A stretch of 34,910 nt of DNA from Candidatus Helarchaeota archaeon (GCA_013375455.1 JABXJT010000054.1:1-34910), one strand, 5' to 3'. Shown: positions 7,613 to 14,293, numbered from the stretch's first letter. Made by a program: numbers and translations. Notes: a model not told the origin generated them from the letters alone.

Positions 7613-8155
7613 TTAGATATATTCTTTTTGAATTTCAATGATTTCTTTACTGGTTTTTGCTTGCGCGTAGTCCTGGAGCGGTTCTGCGTTTAACTGCAAA
7701 AAGTGGGAGCCCCATTTAAAAATTGAGAGGATTTCTTGGGCATAATCTTGGAATCCGGTAATAAAAAGAGCCGCCGCTAGAGCTTCAACGGTGCTCAATT
7801 GGGTGGGAATACCATAATTTATTGGATTCGTTGCTACAAGATATGGAATGGACCGATGGATGCCCCTGGATTTGAAAAGACCTTGCATCTCTTCGATTTT
7901 ATTCCACGAGCAATCAATTCCCACAATCCCTTTCTCCAAAATATGTATGCGATCTTCGTTAGAAATGGAGCGTAACGCAAACGGGTTCAAAACTATGGCT
8001 CCACGAGGAATTTGGGCGAGTTTTACTGATTTAATAAATCCATGCCGTTCCAGTTTCGTGGCCGTACACTTCTTCGGATCGCATTGCTTGGCATGATATA
8101 CATATAGCTTGACAGGAGCAGCTTTCCACCGTGGATTGGACACATTATAGCGCAT
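7613..8155 (-). CDS. tsr3: Tsr3, 16S rRNA aminocarboxypropyltransferase
   Basis: A 180-residue protein matching the Tsr3/DUF367 family, which transfers an aminocarboxypropyl group from S-adenosylmethionine to a hypermodified uridine of small-subunit rRNA late in ribosome assembly. Family motifs are all present: YHAKQCDPKKCTATKLERHG near the N-terminus, GIDCSWN, then RSIPYLVATNPINYGIPTQL and STVEALAAALFITG, and FKWGSHFLQLN. The length is normal for archaeal members. It is convergent with the roadblock gene with no bases between the stop codons, and is preceded on the same strand by the initiator tRNA gene. Confidence 0.93.
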   Translation of the reverse strand: MRYNVSNPRWKAAPVKLYVYHAKQCDPKKCTATKLERHGFIKSVKLAQIPRGAIVLNPFALRSISNEDRIHILEKGIVGIDCSWNKIEEMQGLFKSRGIHRSIPYLVATNPINYGIPTQLSTVEALAAALFITGFQDYAQEILSIFKWGSHFLQLNAEPLQDYAQAKTSKEIIEIQKEYI

Positions 8156-8218
8156 TTTTATTCAGTTACCAAAGCCTATATCAAAAAATAGGATAAGTGG
8201 ATATAGCGGGAGGTGGAT

Positions 8219-8251
8219 TTGTTCACCACACCAGGCGGCCGCTGGTGGATT
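8219..8251 (-). other. 33-nt T-loop intron of initiator tRNA-Met
   Basis: The 5' exon ends GGTGGTTCAA and the 3' exon starts ATCCACC. A BHB forms: central helix GTTC/GAAC, both bulges AAA cut after the second A, and an imperfect inner stem containing CCAG/CTGG. Removal gives a standard 7-nt TTCAAAT loop. Confidence 0.75.
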
Positions 8252-8272
8252 TTGAACCACCGATCTCGGGGT

Positions 8273-8282
8273 ATCTCTAAAA
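8273..8282 (-). other. 10-nt anticodon-loop intron of initiator tRNA-Met
   Basis: The loop between CGGGG and CCCCG is 17 nt instead of 7. CTC pairs with GAG, leaving an ATA bulge on the 3' side and an 8-nt terminal loop, a bulge-helix-loop form. Cutting at the usual 37/38 site leaves CTCATAA. The intron is exceptionally short. Confidence 0.6.
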
Positions 8283-8478
8283 TATGAGCCCCGTGGGATC
8301 TCCTGACTACCCTATCCCGCTTGGGCTTAACCGATGCACGTGGTTCGTGGAATTTTGGTATCATTCGACACGATTTTATTTCGATTCAAGTTAAATTAGA
8401 TAGAAGGTTATTAAAATTTTCCTTCTAAGAATTAATCGACTTTATTCGGTTCTACGAAATCAAAAGGGTATTTCAACA

Positions 8479-9444
8479 ATGAACTTCACGCTCTTCATAA
8501 CGTTCGTCCCCAAACTACAATCGACGAATCCTATCGTGATCGGCTACGAAAAATGCACTCCAAAAAATATTGAACTAATAAAGGCGTATAAAGGACAAAA
8601 CTTCATCCATTCCGGAAATTGGTGGGGTATCGATCCAAAAAAGCGGACTGTTGAAGTTGTTCTCGAAAATCAGGAGAAACTCTATGTTCGTGGCAGGACT
8701 GTGGGATTTATGTCCATGAATACCCCTGCTAGCTTAACAAATTACGAATATTGGAACATCTCTAAAAAAATACGAGAAAAAGCCATTCAAAAATGCCTTG
8801 ATAATGCAAATTGGGCTATTGAACATAAAAAGGTAAAAGTGCCCATTTATTGCTCCCTAGAAGTTTCAACTTATGAAGAAGCAAAAGTTTGGTTTAGCAA
8901 GGCTCGAGATCTGGGACATAAGTGTTTTTGCCGAGGGGTTGCAGAATTTTTGCGAGATCCTAAAATTCGAAAGAAAGGAACTCAAACAATTTTTGAGTTA
9001 ACAATTGGAGCCAGAAGGGTCTTAGAAGATGAAAAATTTCATTTATCTGGAATCTCAAGTCTCTATTTGCTCCCCATCATTGCTTATTTAGGATCAACTT
9101 CCGTCGATGGCAGTACTCCAGTGACATCAGCGTTAGCCCGGGGAACGGTCTATACGGGAGAGGGGAAAGGAGTAAAAATAAGGGAAATAAAGAAGTGGAA
9201 TTGCAACTGTGATTTTTGTGGAAATTTCGAGGGGAACGTGGTCGAGGAGTTTAATGCAAATCGGCTGGCACGAGTTAAGCATAACGTTGAAATTTTTAAA
9301 GAGAGAGTCAAATTTATCAATGATTGCCAGGATAAAAACGAATTGGCAGAAGTAATTAAAAATGAAATTGCTCGGACCGGCTCGAAATATTTTAAAAAAC
9401 GCTGGGACGAAGCCTTGGAGCTGGAAAGAAAGTTTTTGAAGTGA
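8479..9444 (+). CDS. TGT/DpdA-like base-exchange enzyme (tRNA-guanine transglycosylase fold)
   Basis: A 321-residue protein whose C-terminal part matches the TIM-barrel transglycosylase family (bacterial and archaeal TGT, and DpdA, which puts 7-deazaguanine into DNA). KFHLSGISSLYLLPIIAYLG is followed by STSVDGSTPVTSALARG, where D210 is at the nucleophile position, and by a zinc site C242-x-C244-x2-C247 with H268 downstream. The family's first acidic motif (DSGGFQ) is not visible, and the protein is much shorter than archaeal TgtA, which carries extra RNA-binding domains. It could modify tRNA or DNA. It is followed after 13 bp by an unknown gene and lies between two tRNA genes on the other strand. 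Confidence 0.6.
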   Translation: MNFTLFITFVPKLQSTNPIVIGYEKCTPKNIELIKAYKGQNFIHSGNWWGIDPKKRTVEVVLENQEKLYVRGRTVGFMSMNTPASLTNYEYWNISKKIREKAIQKCLDNANWAIEHKKVKVPIYCSLEVSTYEEAKVWFSKARDLGHKCFCRGVAEFLRDPKIRKKGTQTIFELTIGARRVLEDEKFHLSGISSLYLLPIIAYLGSTSVDGSTPVTSALARGTVYTGEGKGVKIREIKKWNCNCDFCGNFEGNVVEEFNANRLARVKHNVEIFKERVKFINDCQDKNELAEVIKNEIARTGSKYFKKRWDEALELERKFLK

Positions 9445-9457
9445 AGAGGAATCAGTT

Positions 9458-10153
9458 TTGAAAAATGTTATTATACCGTTTATACCCACGATCGATGAGA
9501 ATGACGGGCGATTAGTTTATGTCGCAGAACCTTTTATTAGGCTAAAATATTTTGAGAAAGTAATTGTAATAATGCCTTACGAATTTTCAATTTCACTTGA
9601 AGATGAAGAAGGAATACAAAAGCGGGACGCATCAAAAATTGTAAAACTCACCTTCTGGGATCTCTTGGAAACTTTTTCCGTCTTAAATATTGCATTGAAC
9701 TTCATCATTTATCATGAATCAGAAATAGATGAGATAGGAAAACATTTGGAGGGAATTGCAAATAAATTCTGGGGGGTTTCGACAGATCACGTGCTGGATA
9801 CGATTTTTATTTCACGAGAGCTTTACCACTGGTTAGAAGAACAGCGCGAAAGCAAAGAGACTGATAAAAAATTGTTCCAAGATAACTTATATCGAGAATA
9901 TCTTAATTTTCATAAAAGGAATGGGATTGTAGGAATAGATGAAAATGATGAAGTCGAACGTGTTTTTTTTGAGAGAGCCTTGCTTTTAAGAAAACAGCAA
10001 CACGTAAAAAGAAATAGAATTCAAGCGACCATCGAAGGAGTTGCAGACTTATTTGAAAGAGAAGCTTTTAAGAAAGCTGAGCGGTTCTGGGAACAAAAGC
10101 TAAAAGAAGGTAAGATTTTATACTATCCTCCTGACGAGTTACCAATATTATAA
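9458..10153 (+). CDS. Unknown protein, partner of the TGT-like gene
   Basis: A 231-residue protein that I do not recognise. It starts with a beta strand (VIIPFIP), then an alternating alpha/beta region to about residue 100 (VIVIMPYEFSISLEDEEG, LNIALNFIIYHESEIDEIG). The second half is charged and helical (SRELYHWLEEQRE, RALLLRKQQHVKRNRIQA, ADLFEREAFKKAERFWEQKL). The TTG start has GAAGAGGA upstream and is only 13 bp from the TGT-like stop, so the two are one transcription unit and may act together. There are no cysteine motifs or membrane segments. It ends 6 bp before the CCA end of the convergent tRNA-Ile gene. Confidence 0.7.
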   Translation: MKNVIIPFIPTIDENDGRLVYVAEPFIRLKYFEKVIVIMPYEFSISLEDEEGIQKRDASKIVKLTFWDLLETFSVLNIALNFIIYHESEIDEIGKHLEGIANKFWGVSTDHVLDTIFISRELYHWLEEQRESKETDKKLFQDNLYREYLNFHKRNGIVGIDENDEVERVFFERALLLRKQQHVKRNRIQATIEGVADLFEREAFKKAERFWEQKLKEGKILYYPPDELPIL

Positions 10154-10183
10154 AAAAAATGGTGGTCCAGGTGGGATTCGGAC

Positions 10184-10213
10184 TTTCGCAAGCTTTACGA
10201 AATGTAAAGCTTT
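10184..10213 (-). other. 30-nt T-arm intron of tRNA-Ile
   Basis: This is a textbook BHB: central helix TCGT/GCGA, 5' bulge GGA (cut GG|A), 3' bulge AAG (cut AA|G), and a perfect 9-bp inner hairpin AAGCTTTAC/GTAAAGCTT with loop ATTTC. Splicing joins GTGG to GTCCGAAT, completing the T stem GTGGG/CCCAC. Confidence 0.85.
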
Positions 10214-10251
10214 CCACGATCTCTCGGTTATCAGCCGAGCGCTTTAACCAA

Positions 10252-10281
10252 GTTCCTCAATATTGCTAAACGCAATTTTTT
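10252..10281 (-). other. 30-nt D-loop intron of tRNA-Ile
   Basis: The intron lies between GGCTTAG and TTGGTTAAAGC, inside the D loop. The fold is a relaxed BHB: central CTT/AGG pairs, and an inner stem with core ATTGC/GCAAT and loop GTTTA. Its removal gives a normal 9-nt D loop with G18 and G19. Confidence 0.75.
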
Positions 10282-10405
10282 CTAAGCCACTGGACCTATA
10301 CTTCTTAAATATCATTATTTCCTTATTCTTTAAATTTTTCTCTATTTGGATTGAAATTGGTTTGTCGACCATATTAATATTTAGATTTAATTATAGAAGG
10401 GGAAA

Positions 10406-10449
10406 TGGTGGACCAGGCGGGATTTGGACCCGCGGCCTCCACGTTGCGA
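10406..10449 (-). pseudogene. Detached 3' half of tRNA-Ala with encoded CCA
   Basis: Reads TCGCAACGTGGAGGCCGC, then a T arm GCGGG-TCCAAAT-CCCGC, then CTGGTCC-A-CCA on the minus strand. It matches exon 2 of the tRNA-Ala gene at 11411-11451 with one difference in the T loop (A for G). The match starts exactly at the first base of exon 2. The sequence upstream (GAAAATCAT) has no strand that could pair with the tRNA-Ala 5' exon to form a splice motif. Confidence 0.8.
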
Positions 10450-10523
10450 ATGATTTTCAAAAACAATGAAATTAGAAATAATTTTCCTTATTTTCAAGAA
10501 AAAAATTATTCAATAGACTTATA

Positions 10524-11279
10524 CTACTTAGTTTCATGGTCTTCTTTACAATGTAAGTCTAGTTTATTAGATTTAACTTCACGCAACTTATTTTTAATGA
10601 ATCCTTCAATTATCTTATTCATCCTTTTTTTATTTGTTTTTTCAAACAAATTATGAAAATTATCAATACAATTTTCAACTATTAATAAGATTGTTTCAAT
10701 TTCATCTAAGTCAATTGGAATAGGTTGGTGCATTTTATAATCTAATCCACTCTGTTCAAGAAATATCTTATCAATAAAGCCGATATTATGGACAATTACA
10801 TTTCTTTTTAACATTAAAGAATTTAACTTATCTTTACCATTCTGACCCAAAATACTTTCCAAATTTATTCCCAAATCGTCCTTAAACAATTTAATTGTTT
10901 GTCCGATATTGATAAATTTATTTCTAGTATCTCTATAAAAACGGTAGTAAAGATTTTTATCTTCCTTAACATATTCTAAATTTAAGAAAATGGAATAAAT
11001 ATCCCTAAAAAGTACTTCGACCCCTGTTGCAATCATAACAATGCATTGTTCTAATAGTATTTTATTAAGATTTTCATTAGATTTTTCACCAACTAGTTTG
11101 GAAATACATTTAGTTTTACTGATACTTCGTTTGATTTTTAACTCAGGACTTAAAGCTCCACAAAAGGCACAAATACTTGGTTCAATCTTAATACTAGTCT
11201 CAAGAATTCCTTTATACTTACAATATGGACAGAAAAAGAAATAGAAAAATCTTTCATTTTCTCTTTGCTCTAAGAACAA
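10524..11279 (-). CDS. HEPN-domain putative RNase with N-terminal zinc ribbon
   Basis: At 251 residues from TTG 11279, the protein starts with a zinc ribbon (C17-x2-C20 and C37-x2-C40, CPYC and CAFC). A mainly helical domain follows, with the HEPN signature R-N-x3-H (R159, N160, H164 in KRNVIVHNIGF). HEPN proteins are metal-independent RNases found in toxins, abortive-infection and anticodon-nuclease systems. The frame stays open upstream to an ATC at 11354 that lies 6 nt after a perfect GGAGGT (11361-11366), so about 25 more N-terminal residues are likely. The gene lies between an intact tRNA-Ala and a tRNA-Ala 3' half, all in one direction, and may be transcribed from the tRNA promoter. No antitoxin gene (e.g. 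MNT) is next to it. Confidence 0.65.
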   Translation of the reverse strand: MFLEQRENERFFYFFFCPYCKYKGILETSIKIEPSICAFCGALSPELKIKRSISKTKCISKLVGEKSNENLNKILLEQCIVMIATGVEVLFRDIYSIFLNLEYVKEDKNLYYRFYRDTRNKFINIGQTIKLFKDDLGINLESILGQNGKDKLNSLMLKRNVIVHNIGFIDKIFLEQSGLDYKMHQPIPIDLDEIETILLIVENCIDNFHNLFEKTNKKRMNKIIEGFIKNKLREVKSNKLDLHCKEDHETK

Positions 11280-11360
11280 ATTTAATTGAGTTTGTAATTC
11301 GGTTTCAAGAGTTGATATAAATTTTGTATCAATTTTAATATAATTTTTTAAGATAAGCTT

Positions 11361-11366
11361 ACCTCC
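11361..11366 (-). promoter_or_regulatory. Strong Shine-Dalgarno GGAGGT of the HEPN gene
   Basis: GGAGGT on the minus strand is followed 6 nt later by ATC in the HEPN frame. No ATG, GTG or TTG is in frame until 11279. This supports initiation at the ATC or a nearby unusual codon. Confidence 0.5.
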
Positions 11367-11410
11367 ATGAAAATTTGAAAATCTCTAATTAAGGATTAGA
11401 AGTCTAAAAG

Positions 11411-11511
11411 TGGACCAGGCGGGACTTGGACCCGCGGCCTCCACGTTGCGACTCCACGTTGCAACTCTGCATTACAACTACGTGGCGATCTTCCAGCTGA
11501 TCTACTGGCCC
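11411..11511 (-). tRNA. tRNA-Ala (CGC) with an intron at 32/33
   Basis: The mature 73-nt RNA assembles as GGGCCAG/CTGGTCC, D arm GATC-AGCTGGAA-GATC, anticodon arm CCACG-TTCGCAA-CGTGG (anticodon CGC), variable AGGCC, T arm GCGGG-TCCAAGT-CCCGC, discriminator A. The G3-U70 wobble pair is the alanine identity element. A 28-nt intron (11452-11479) separates position 32 from 33. CCA is not encoded here, although it is in the detached 3' half at 10406. Position 55 is C. Confidence 0.9.
11452..11479 (-). other. 28-nt intron of tRNA-Ala at position 32/33
   Basis: BHB: central helix CCAC/GTGG, 5' bulge GTA (GT|A), 3' bulge AGT (AG|T), inner helix GTTG/CAAC. The intron contains a CGTGG copy that pairs with the 5' anticodon stem before splicing. 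Splicing yields the loop TTCGCAA. Confidence 0.8.
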
Positions 11512-11517
11512 ATTTTT

Positions 11518-11558
11518 CTTATTACGACTATGCGATCTTTTAACTAATCTACTACCCC
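11518..11558 (-). pseudogene. Degenerate 5' half of tRNA-Ala
   Basis: On the minus strand, GGGGTAGTAGATTAGTTA and then AAAGATCGC resemble GGGCCAGTAGATCAGCTG and then GAAGATCGC of the intact gene just downstream. Similarity continues into the intron (ATAGTCGTAAT against GTAGTTGTAAT). Most differences are transitions, plus loss of CAC in the anticodon stem and of G18-G19. It ends 5 bp from the valS stop codon. Confidence 0.6.
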
Positions 11559-11563
11559 TTAAT

Positions 11564-14293
11564 TCACTCTTCTGGATCCCAAGAAATTATTAGATGCTCT
11601 GGAATGGTAATAAAATAACTCAATTCTTGAGAAGATTCTTCAACATCTTGAATTTTGTAAATATCTTTGAGATCATTTATAATTTGACCTAATCCTTCAA
11701 CCCTTTTGAGTTTTTTAATAACCATTTTCTTAATAGGTCTATTTAGAGGAATACCTAACTCAGACCTTTTTTTGCGAATATCTCTAAAAATTCTAAGAGC
11801 TGGTGTTCCCCAACGAATTTCAAGTTTGATCTCAGGTATTTGAAAGAAATATGGTGGATTTTCAGAAAAGGGCAGGTTTTCAGGAAACTTTTCAACAAAT
11901 TCAATTTGTGCAATTTTAAGCGTTCCACTTATATTTTTGATTTTATCTATTCCTTCCAATTCCTTAGAGTATTTTATAAATGCTTTTTTTATTGGTGTAT
12001 TTAATGGAATACCTAACTCTGCCTTTTTTCTTCTGAACGTGCTAATTATTTGGATACCCAACCTTCCGAGATCTACAAAAGGTTCTTTAACGATATAGCG
12101 AGGTTTAGGCCATGAATGGAGATGAATACTCTTATAACCTGCATCTTTTTTAAAAATTGAATCATAAATTTCTTCTGTAATAAATGGAGCTATAGGCGCA
12201 AATAACCTAAGTGAATCCAAAATAACATTGTATATTGTATATTGTACAGCGGTTCTTGGTGCAGGATCAACTGAAATTGTATAGGACCAGTGTTTTGTTG
12301 CTTCAATGTAGTTATCACAGAAATCGTGCCAAAAAAATTGTCTGAACTCTTGAAGCCCTGCATGAAAATTATACTCCTTAAAAGAATTTGTAACAATTTC
12401 TATTACAGAATTCAATCTACTAAAAATCCATTGATCTATTGGAGATAATTGTAAATTTTTATCATCGATTTTGGAAATCTCGAAATTGCTAATCAGTGGA
12501 ACGGAAAATCTGTATACATTCCATAATTTCGTCAAGAAGCGAATACTGTAAGTTATTTCTTTATAATTGAAGGGATAATCATCACCCAAAGATCCTAATG
12601 CCGCCCATTGGCGTAATGCATCAGCACCGAATTTATCCAGGGGCTCTTCAGGCTCAACGACGTTGCCATAGCTTTTGCTCATTTTTCGCCCATCGGTGCC
12701 AGCAACCATGCCATTTATCATTAAATCCTTGAAACAGGGAAGATCTGTTAATTTTAAACACCGAAAAATGGTATAAAATGCCCAAGTGCGTATAATTTCG
12801 TATCCCTGTGGTCTCATCGTACTTGGATAAGTTTTACTAAAGAATTCATCGTCTTCAGACCATTTTGAAATGACTAATGGAGTTATGCTGGAATCTATCC
12901 AGCAGTCACAAACATCAGTGGTTCCCGAAATTGCCCCTTCACATTTAGGACATTTCGATACTGGGGGAGGATCGTGCCTAGGATCGACTGGCAGATCTTC
13001 CTCTCTTGCTGGAATGATTTCACTACATTTTTCACAGGTGTAAAACGGAATGGGGGTTCCAAAAACGCGTTGTCGGCTTATTACCCAGTCCCATTCTAGG
13101 GCTTCCACCCAATCTTCTAGTCGTTTTATCATCGTTGGGGGAAACCACTTCATTGCATGAGCGGCTTTTAAAATCTCCTCTTTAAAGGGACGAATAGAGA
13201 TGAACCACTGCTTAACAGGTAAATATTCTATTGGGGTTAAACATGAACTTCTTTCGGTATGAACAATTACCCTATGGGGGAATTCTACTTCTTTCTCGAG
13301 CAAATTCAGTTCTTTTAAATCTTTCACAATGGCATAGCGAGCTTCTTCTATTGTCATACCTTTATATTTCCCGGCCTCCTCTGTCATCCTTCCGTTCTCA
13401 TCGATGGATACTATTACTGGGAGATTATAATTTTTTTGCCAAGCAATATCAGACTCATCTCCATATGTGCACACGTAAAGTATGCCGCCCAAATCCGCGG
13501 TGAATTCCAAATCAACTTCTGAATCTTGAATGATGGGAACTTCATGATTAAAAATCGGGACTTTAACCTTCTTTTGAGATATATCGTAATATTTTTTGTC
13601 ATCCGGATGAATTAATACGGCAACACATGATGGCAATAATTCAGGGCGAGTAGTAGCGATGGTTGCATATCCAGAACCATCAGACAAAGGAAGTTTGATG
13701 TACCATAGTTTACCTTTCTCATCAATATACCCGACTTCCTGTTTCGCAAGAGCGGTCCGGCATTGCGTGCACCAATGGATGGGGTGATCATCTAAGAACA
13801 ACCAACCCTTCTTAAAGAAATATAATAGGGATCTTTGAACCATCCTCAAATAACGGTCATCCATCGTTTTATAGGTGAAATTCCAGTCTGTTGAATAACC
13901 AATTTTGTCAAATTGTTGCGTCATTGTTGAAATAGCTTCGTTTGTCCATTCTATACATCGTTTTAAGAATTCTTCACGTTCATCCTTTGAAATTTTAAAC
14001 TCCTTTTCTACTTTCAATTCCGTAGGGAGCCCATGACAATCATAACCTTGAGGAAAATAAACATTAAAACCGCACATCCTTTTGAATCGCGCAGCAGCAT
14101 CAATCCAAGTATGATTTAAAACATGTCCCATATGTAAGGTGCCGGAAGTAAAAGGAGGAGGCGTGTCGATCGAATAAATGTCTTTATTTCCGATATTTAT
14201 ATCAAAATTGTAAATATCATGGTCTCTCCAGTACTGAATCCATTTCTGTTCGATTTTTTTAAAATTGTAGCGCTTAGGTAATCGGAATTCCAT
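11564..14293 (-). CDS. valS: Valyl-tRNA synthetase
   Basis: A 909-residue class I aminoacyl-tRNA synthetase that charges tRNA-Val with valine. The ATP-binding signatures are HMGH at residues 54-57 (within FTSGTLHMGHVLN) and KMSKS at about residue 535 (GRKMSKSYGNVVEP). Between them are the editing domain (ATTRPELLPSCVAVLIHPDD) and a zinc site near residues 415-455 made of CEKC and CPKC pairs. The KMSKS context (DALRQWAALGSLGDDYPF) is that of ValRS rather than IleRS or LeuRS. The C-terminal anticodon-binding region carries two related segments (RRKKAELGIPLNTPIKKA and RKKRSELGIPLNRPIKKM), an internal duplication in the tail. Monocistronic by context; about 275 bp of AT-rich DNA precedes its start. 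Confidence 0.95.
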   Translation of the reverse strand: MEFRLPKRYNFKKIEQKWIQYWRDHDIYNFDINIGNKDIYSIDTPPPFTSGTLHMGHVLNHTWIDAAARFKRMCGFNVYFPQGYDCHGLPTELKVEKEFKISKDEREEFLKRCIEWTNEAISTMTQQFDKIGYSTDWNFTYKTMDDRYLRMVQRSLLYFFKKGWLFLDDHPIHWCTQCRTALAKQEVGYIDEKGKLWYIKLPLSDGSGYATIATTRPELLPSCVAVLIHPDDKKYYDISQKKVKVPIFNHEVPIIQDSEVDLEFTADLGGILYVCTYGDESDIAWQKNYNLPVIVSIDENGRMTEEAGKYKGMTIEEARYAIVKDLKELNLLEKEVEFPHRVIVHTERSSCLTPIEYLPVKQWFISIRPFKEEILKAAHAMKWFPPTMIKRLEDWVEALEWDWVISRQRVFGTPIPFYTCEKCSEIIPAREEDLPVDPRHDPPPVSKCPKCEGAISGTTDVCDCWIDSSITPLVISKWSEDDEFFSKTYPSTMRPQGYEIIRTWAFYTIFRCLKLTDLPCFKDLMINGMVAGTDGRKMSKSYGNVVEPEEPLDKFGADALRQWAALGSLGDDYPFNYKEITYSIRFLTKLWNVYRFSVPLISNFEISKIDDKNLQLSPIDQWIFSRLNSVIEIVTNSFKEYNFHAGLQEFRQFFWHDFCDNYIEATKHWSYTISVDPAPRTAVQYTIYNVILDSLRLFAPIAPFITEEIYDSIFKKDAGYKSIHLHSWPKPRYIVKEPFVDLGRLGIQIISTFRRKKAELGIPLNTPIKKAFIKYSKELEGIDKIKNISGTLKIAQIEFVEKFPENLPFSENPPYFFQIPEIKLEIRWGTPALRIFRDIRKKRSELGIPLNRPIKKMVIKKLKRVEGLGQIINDLKDIYKIQDVEESSQELSYFITIPEHLIISWDPEE

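Larger units (their letters stand above)
8204..8321 (-). tRNA. Initiator tRNA-Met (CAT) with two introns
   Basis: Reading the minus strand, the mature 75-nt RNA assembles as acceptor AGCGGGA/TCCCGCT, D arm GGG...CCC, anticodon stem CGGGG/CCCCG with loop CTCATAA, variable AGATC, T arm GGTGG-TTCAAAT-CCACC and discriminator A. The A1-U72 pair and the three G-C pairs next to the anticodon loop mark the archaeal initiator. The gene has 43 extra bases: 10 in the anticodon loop (8273-8282) and 33 in the T loop (8219-8251). CCA is not encoded. A T-loop intron in an initiator tRNA is unusual. Confidence 0.9.
10160..10296 (-). tRNA. tRNA-Ile (GAT) with D-loop and T-arm introns, CCA encoded
   Basis: On the minus strand the exons assemble to a 74-nt tRNA: acceptor GGTCCAG/CTGGACC, D arm GCTT-AGTTGGTTA-AAGC, anticodon arm CTCGG-CTGATAA-CCGAG (anticodon GAT), variable AGATC, T arm GTGGG-TCCGAAT-CCCAC, discriminator A, followed by encoded CCA (10160-10162). 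Two introns of 30 nt lie at 10252-10281 and 10184-10213. None is in the anticodon loop, the usual archaeal site. The T loop has C at position 55 where nearly all tRNAs have U. Confidence 0.9.
10406..11558 (-). other. HEPN island flanked by tRNA-Ala 5' and 3' halves
   Basis: In transcription order on the minus strand: a degenerate tRNA-Ala 5' half (11518-11558), an intact tRNA-Ala(CGC) gene, a HEPN-domain gene, and a detached tRNA-Ala 3' half with encoded CCA (10406-10449). The detached half is identical to exon 2 of the intact gene except for one base. The layout fits integration at the anticodon loop of a tRNA gene, with an element-borne tRNA part restoring the gene. No integrase remains. 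Confidence 0.6.

Noticed and set aside
7613..8155. Additional plus-strand ORF inside tsr3 (7848-8096)
   Set aside because: It is a shadow of tsr3, whose family motifs are unambiguous.
8176..8364. Minus-strand 62-codon ORF over initiator tRNA-Met
   Set aside because: It coincides with the tRNA gene and its introns and has no protein features.
10406..10449. 3' half as a split (trans-spliced) tRNA gene
   Set aside because: The leader before it has no strand complementary to the tRNA-Ala 5' exon, so no BHB could form. The displaced-attachment-site explanation is simpler, though the exact exon boundary is striking.
10405..10656. Plus-strand ORFs over the tRNA fragments (with GGPGGIWTRG-like or AGFGPAAST-like peptides)
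   Set aside because: These peptides are the well-known false translations of the antisense of tRNA genes. The tRNA halves explain the sequence, and no ribosome-binding site or conserved protein is seen.
10524..11279. HEPN ORF as an intron-encoded homing endonuclease
   Set aside because: There is no LAGLIDADG, GIY-YIG or HNH motif. The RNxxxH motif and zinc ribbon point to HEPN instead.
10406..11558. One tRNA-Ala with a giant intron holding an intact tRNA and the HEPN gene
   Set aside because: The outer 5' half has lost the anticodon stem start and G18-G19, and one acceptor pair is broken, so it cannot make a working tRNA.
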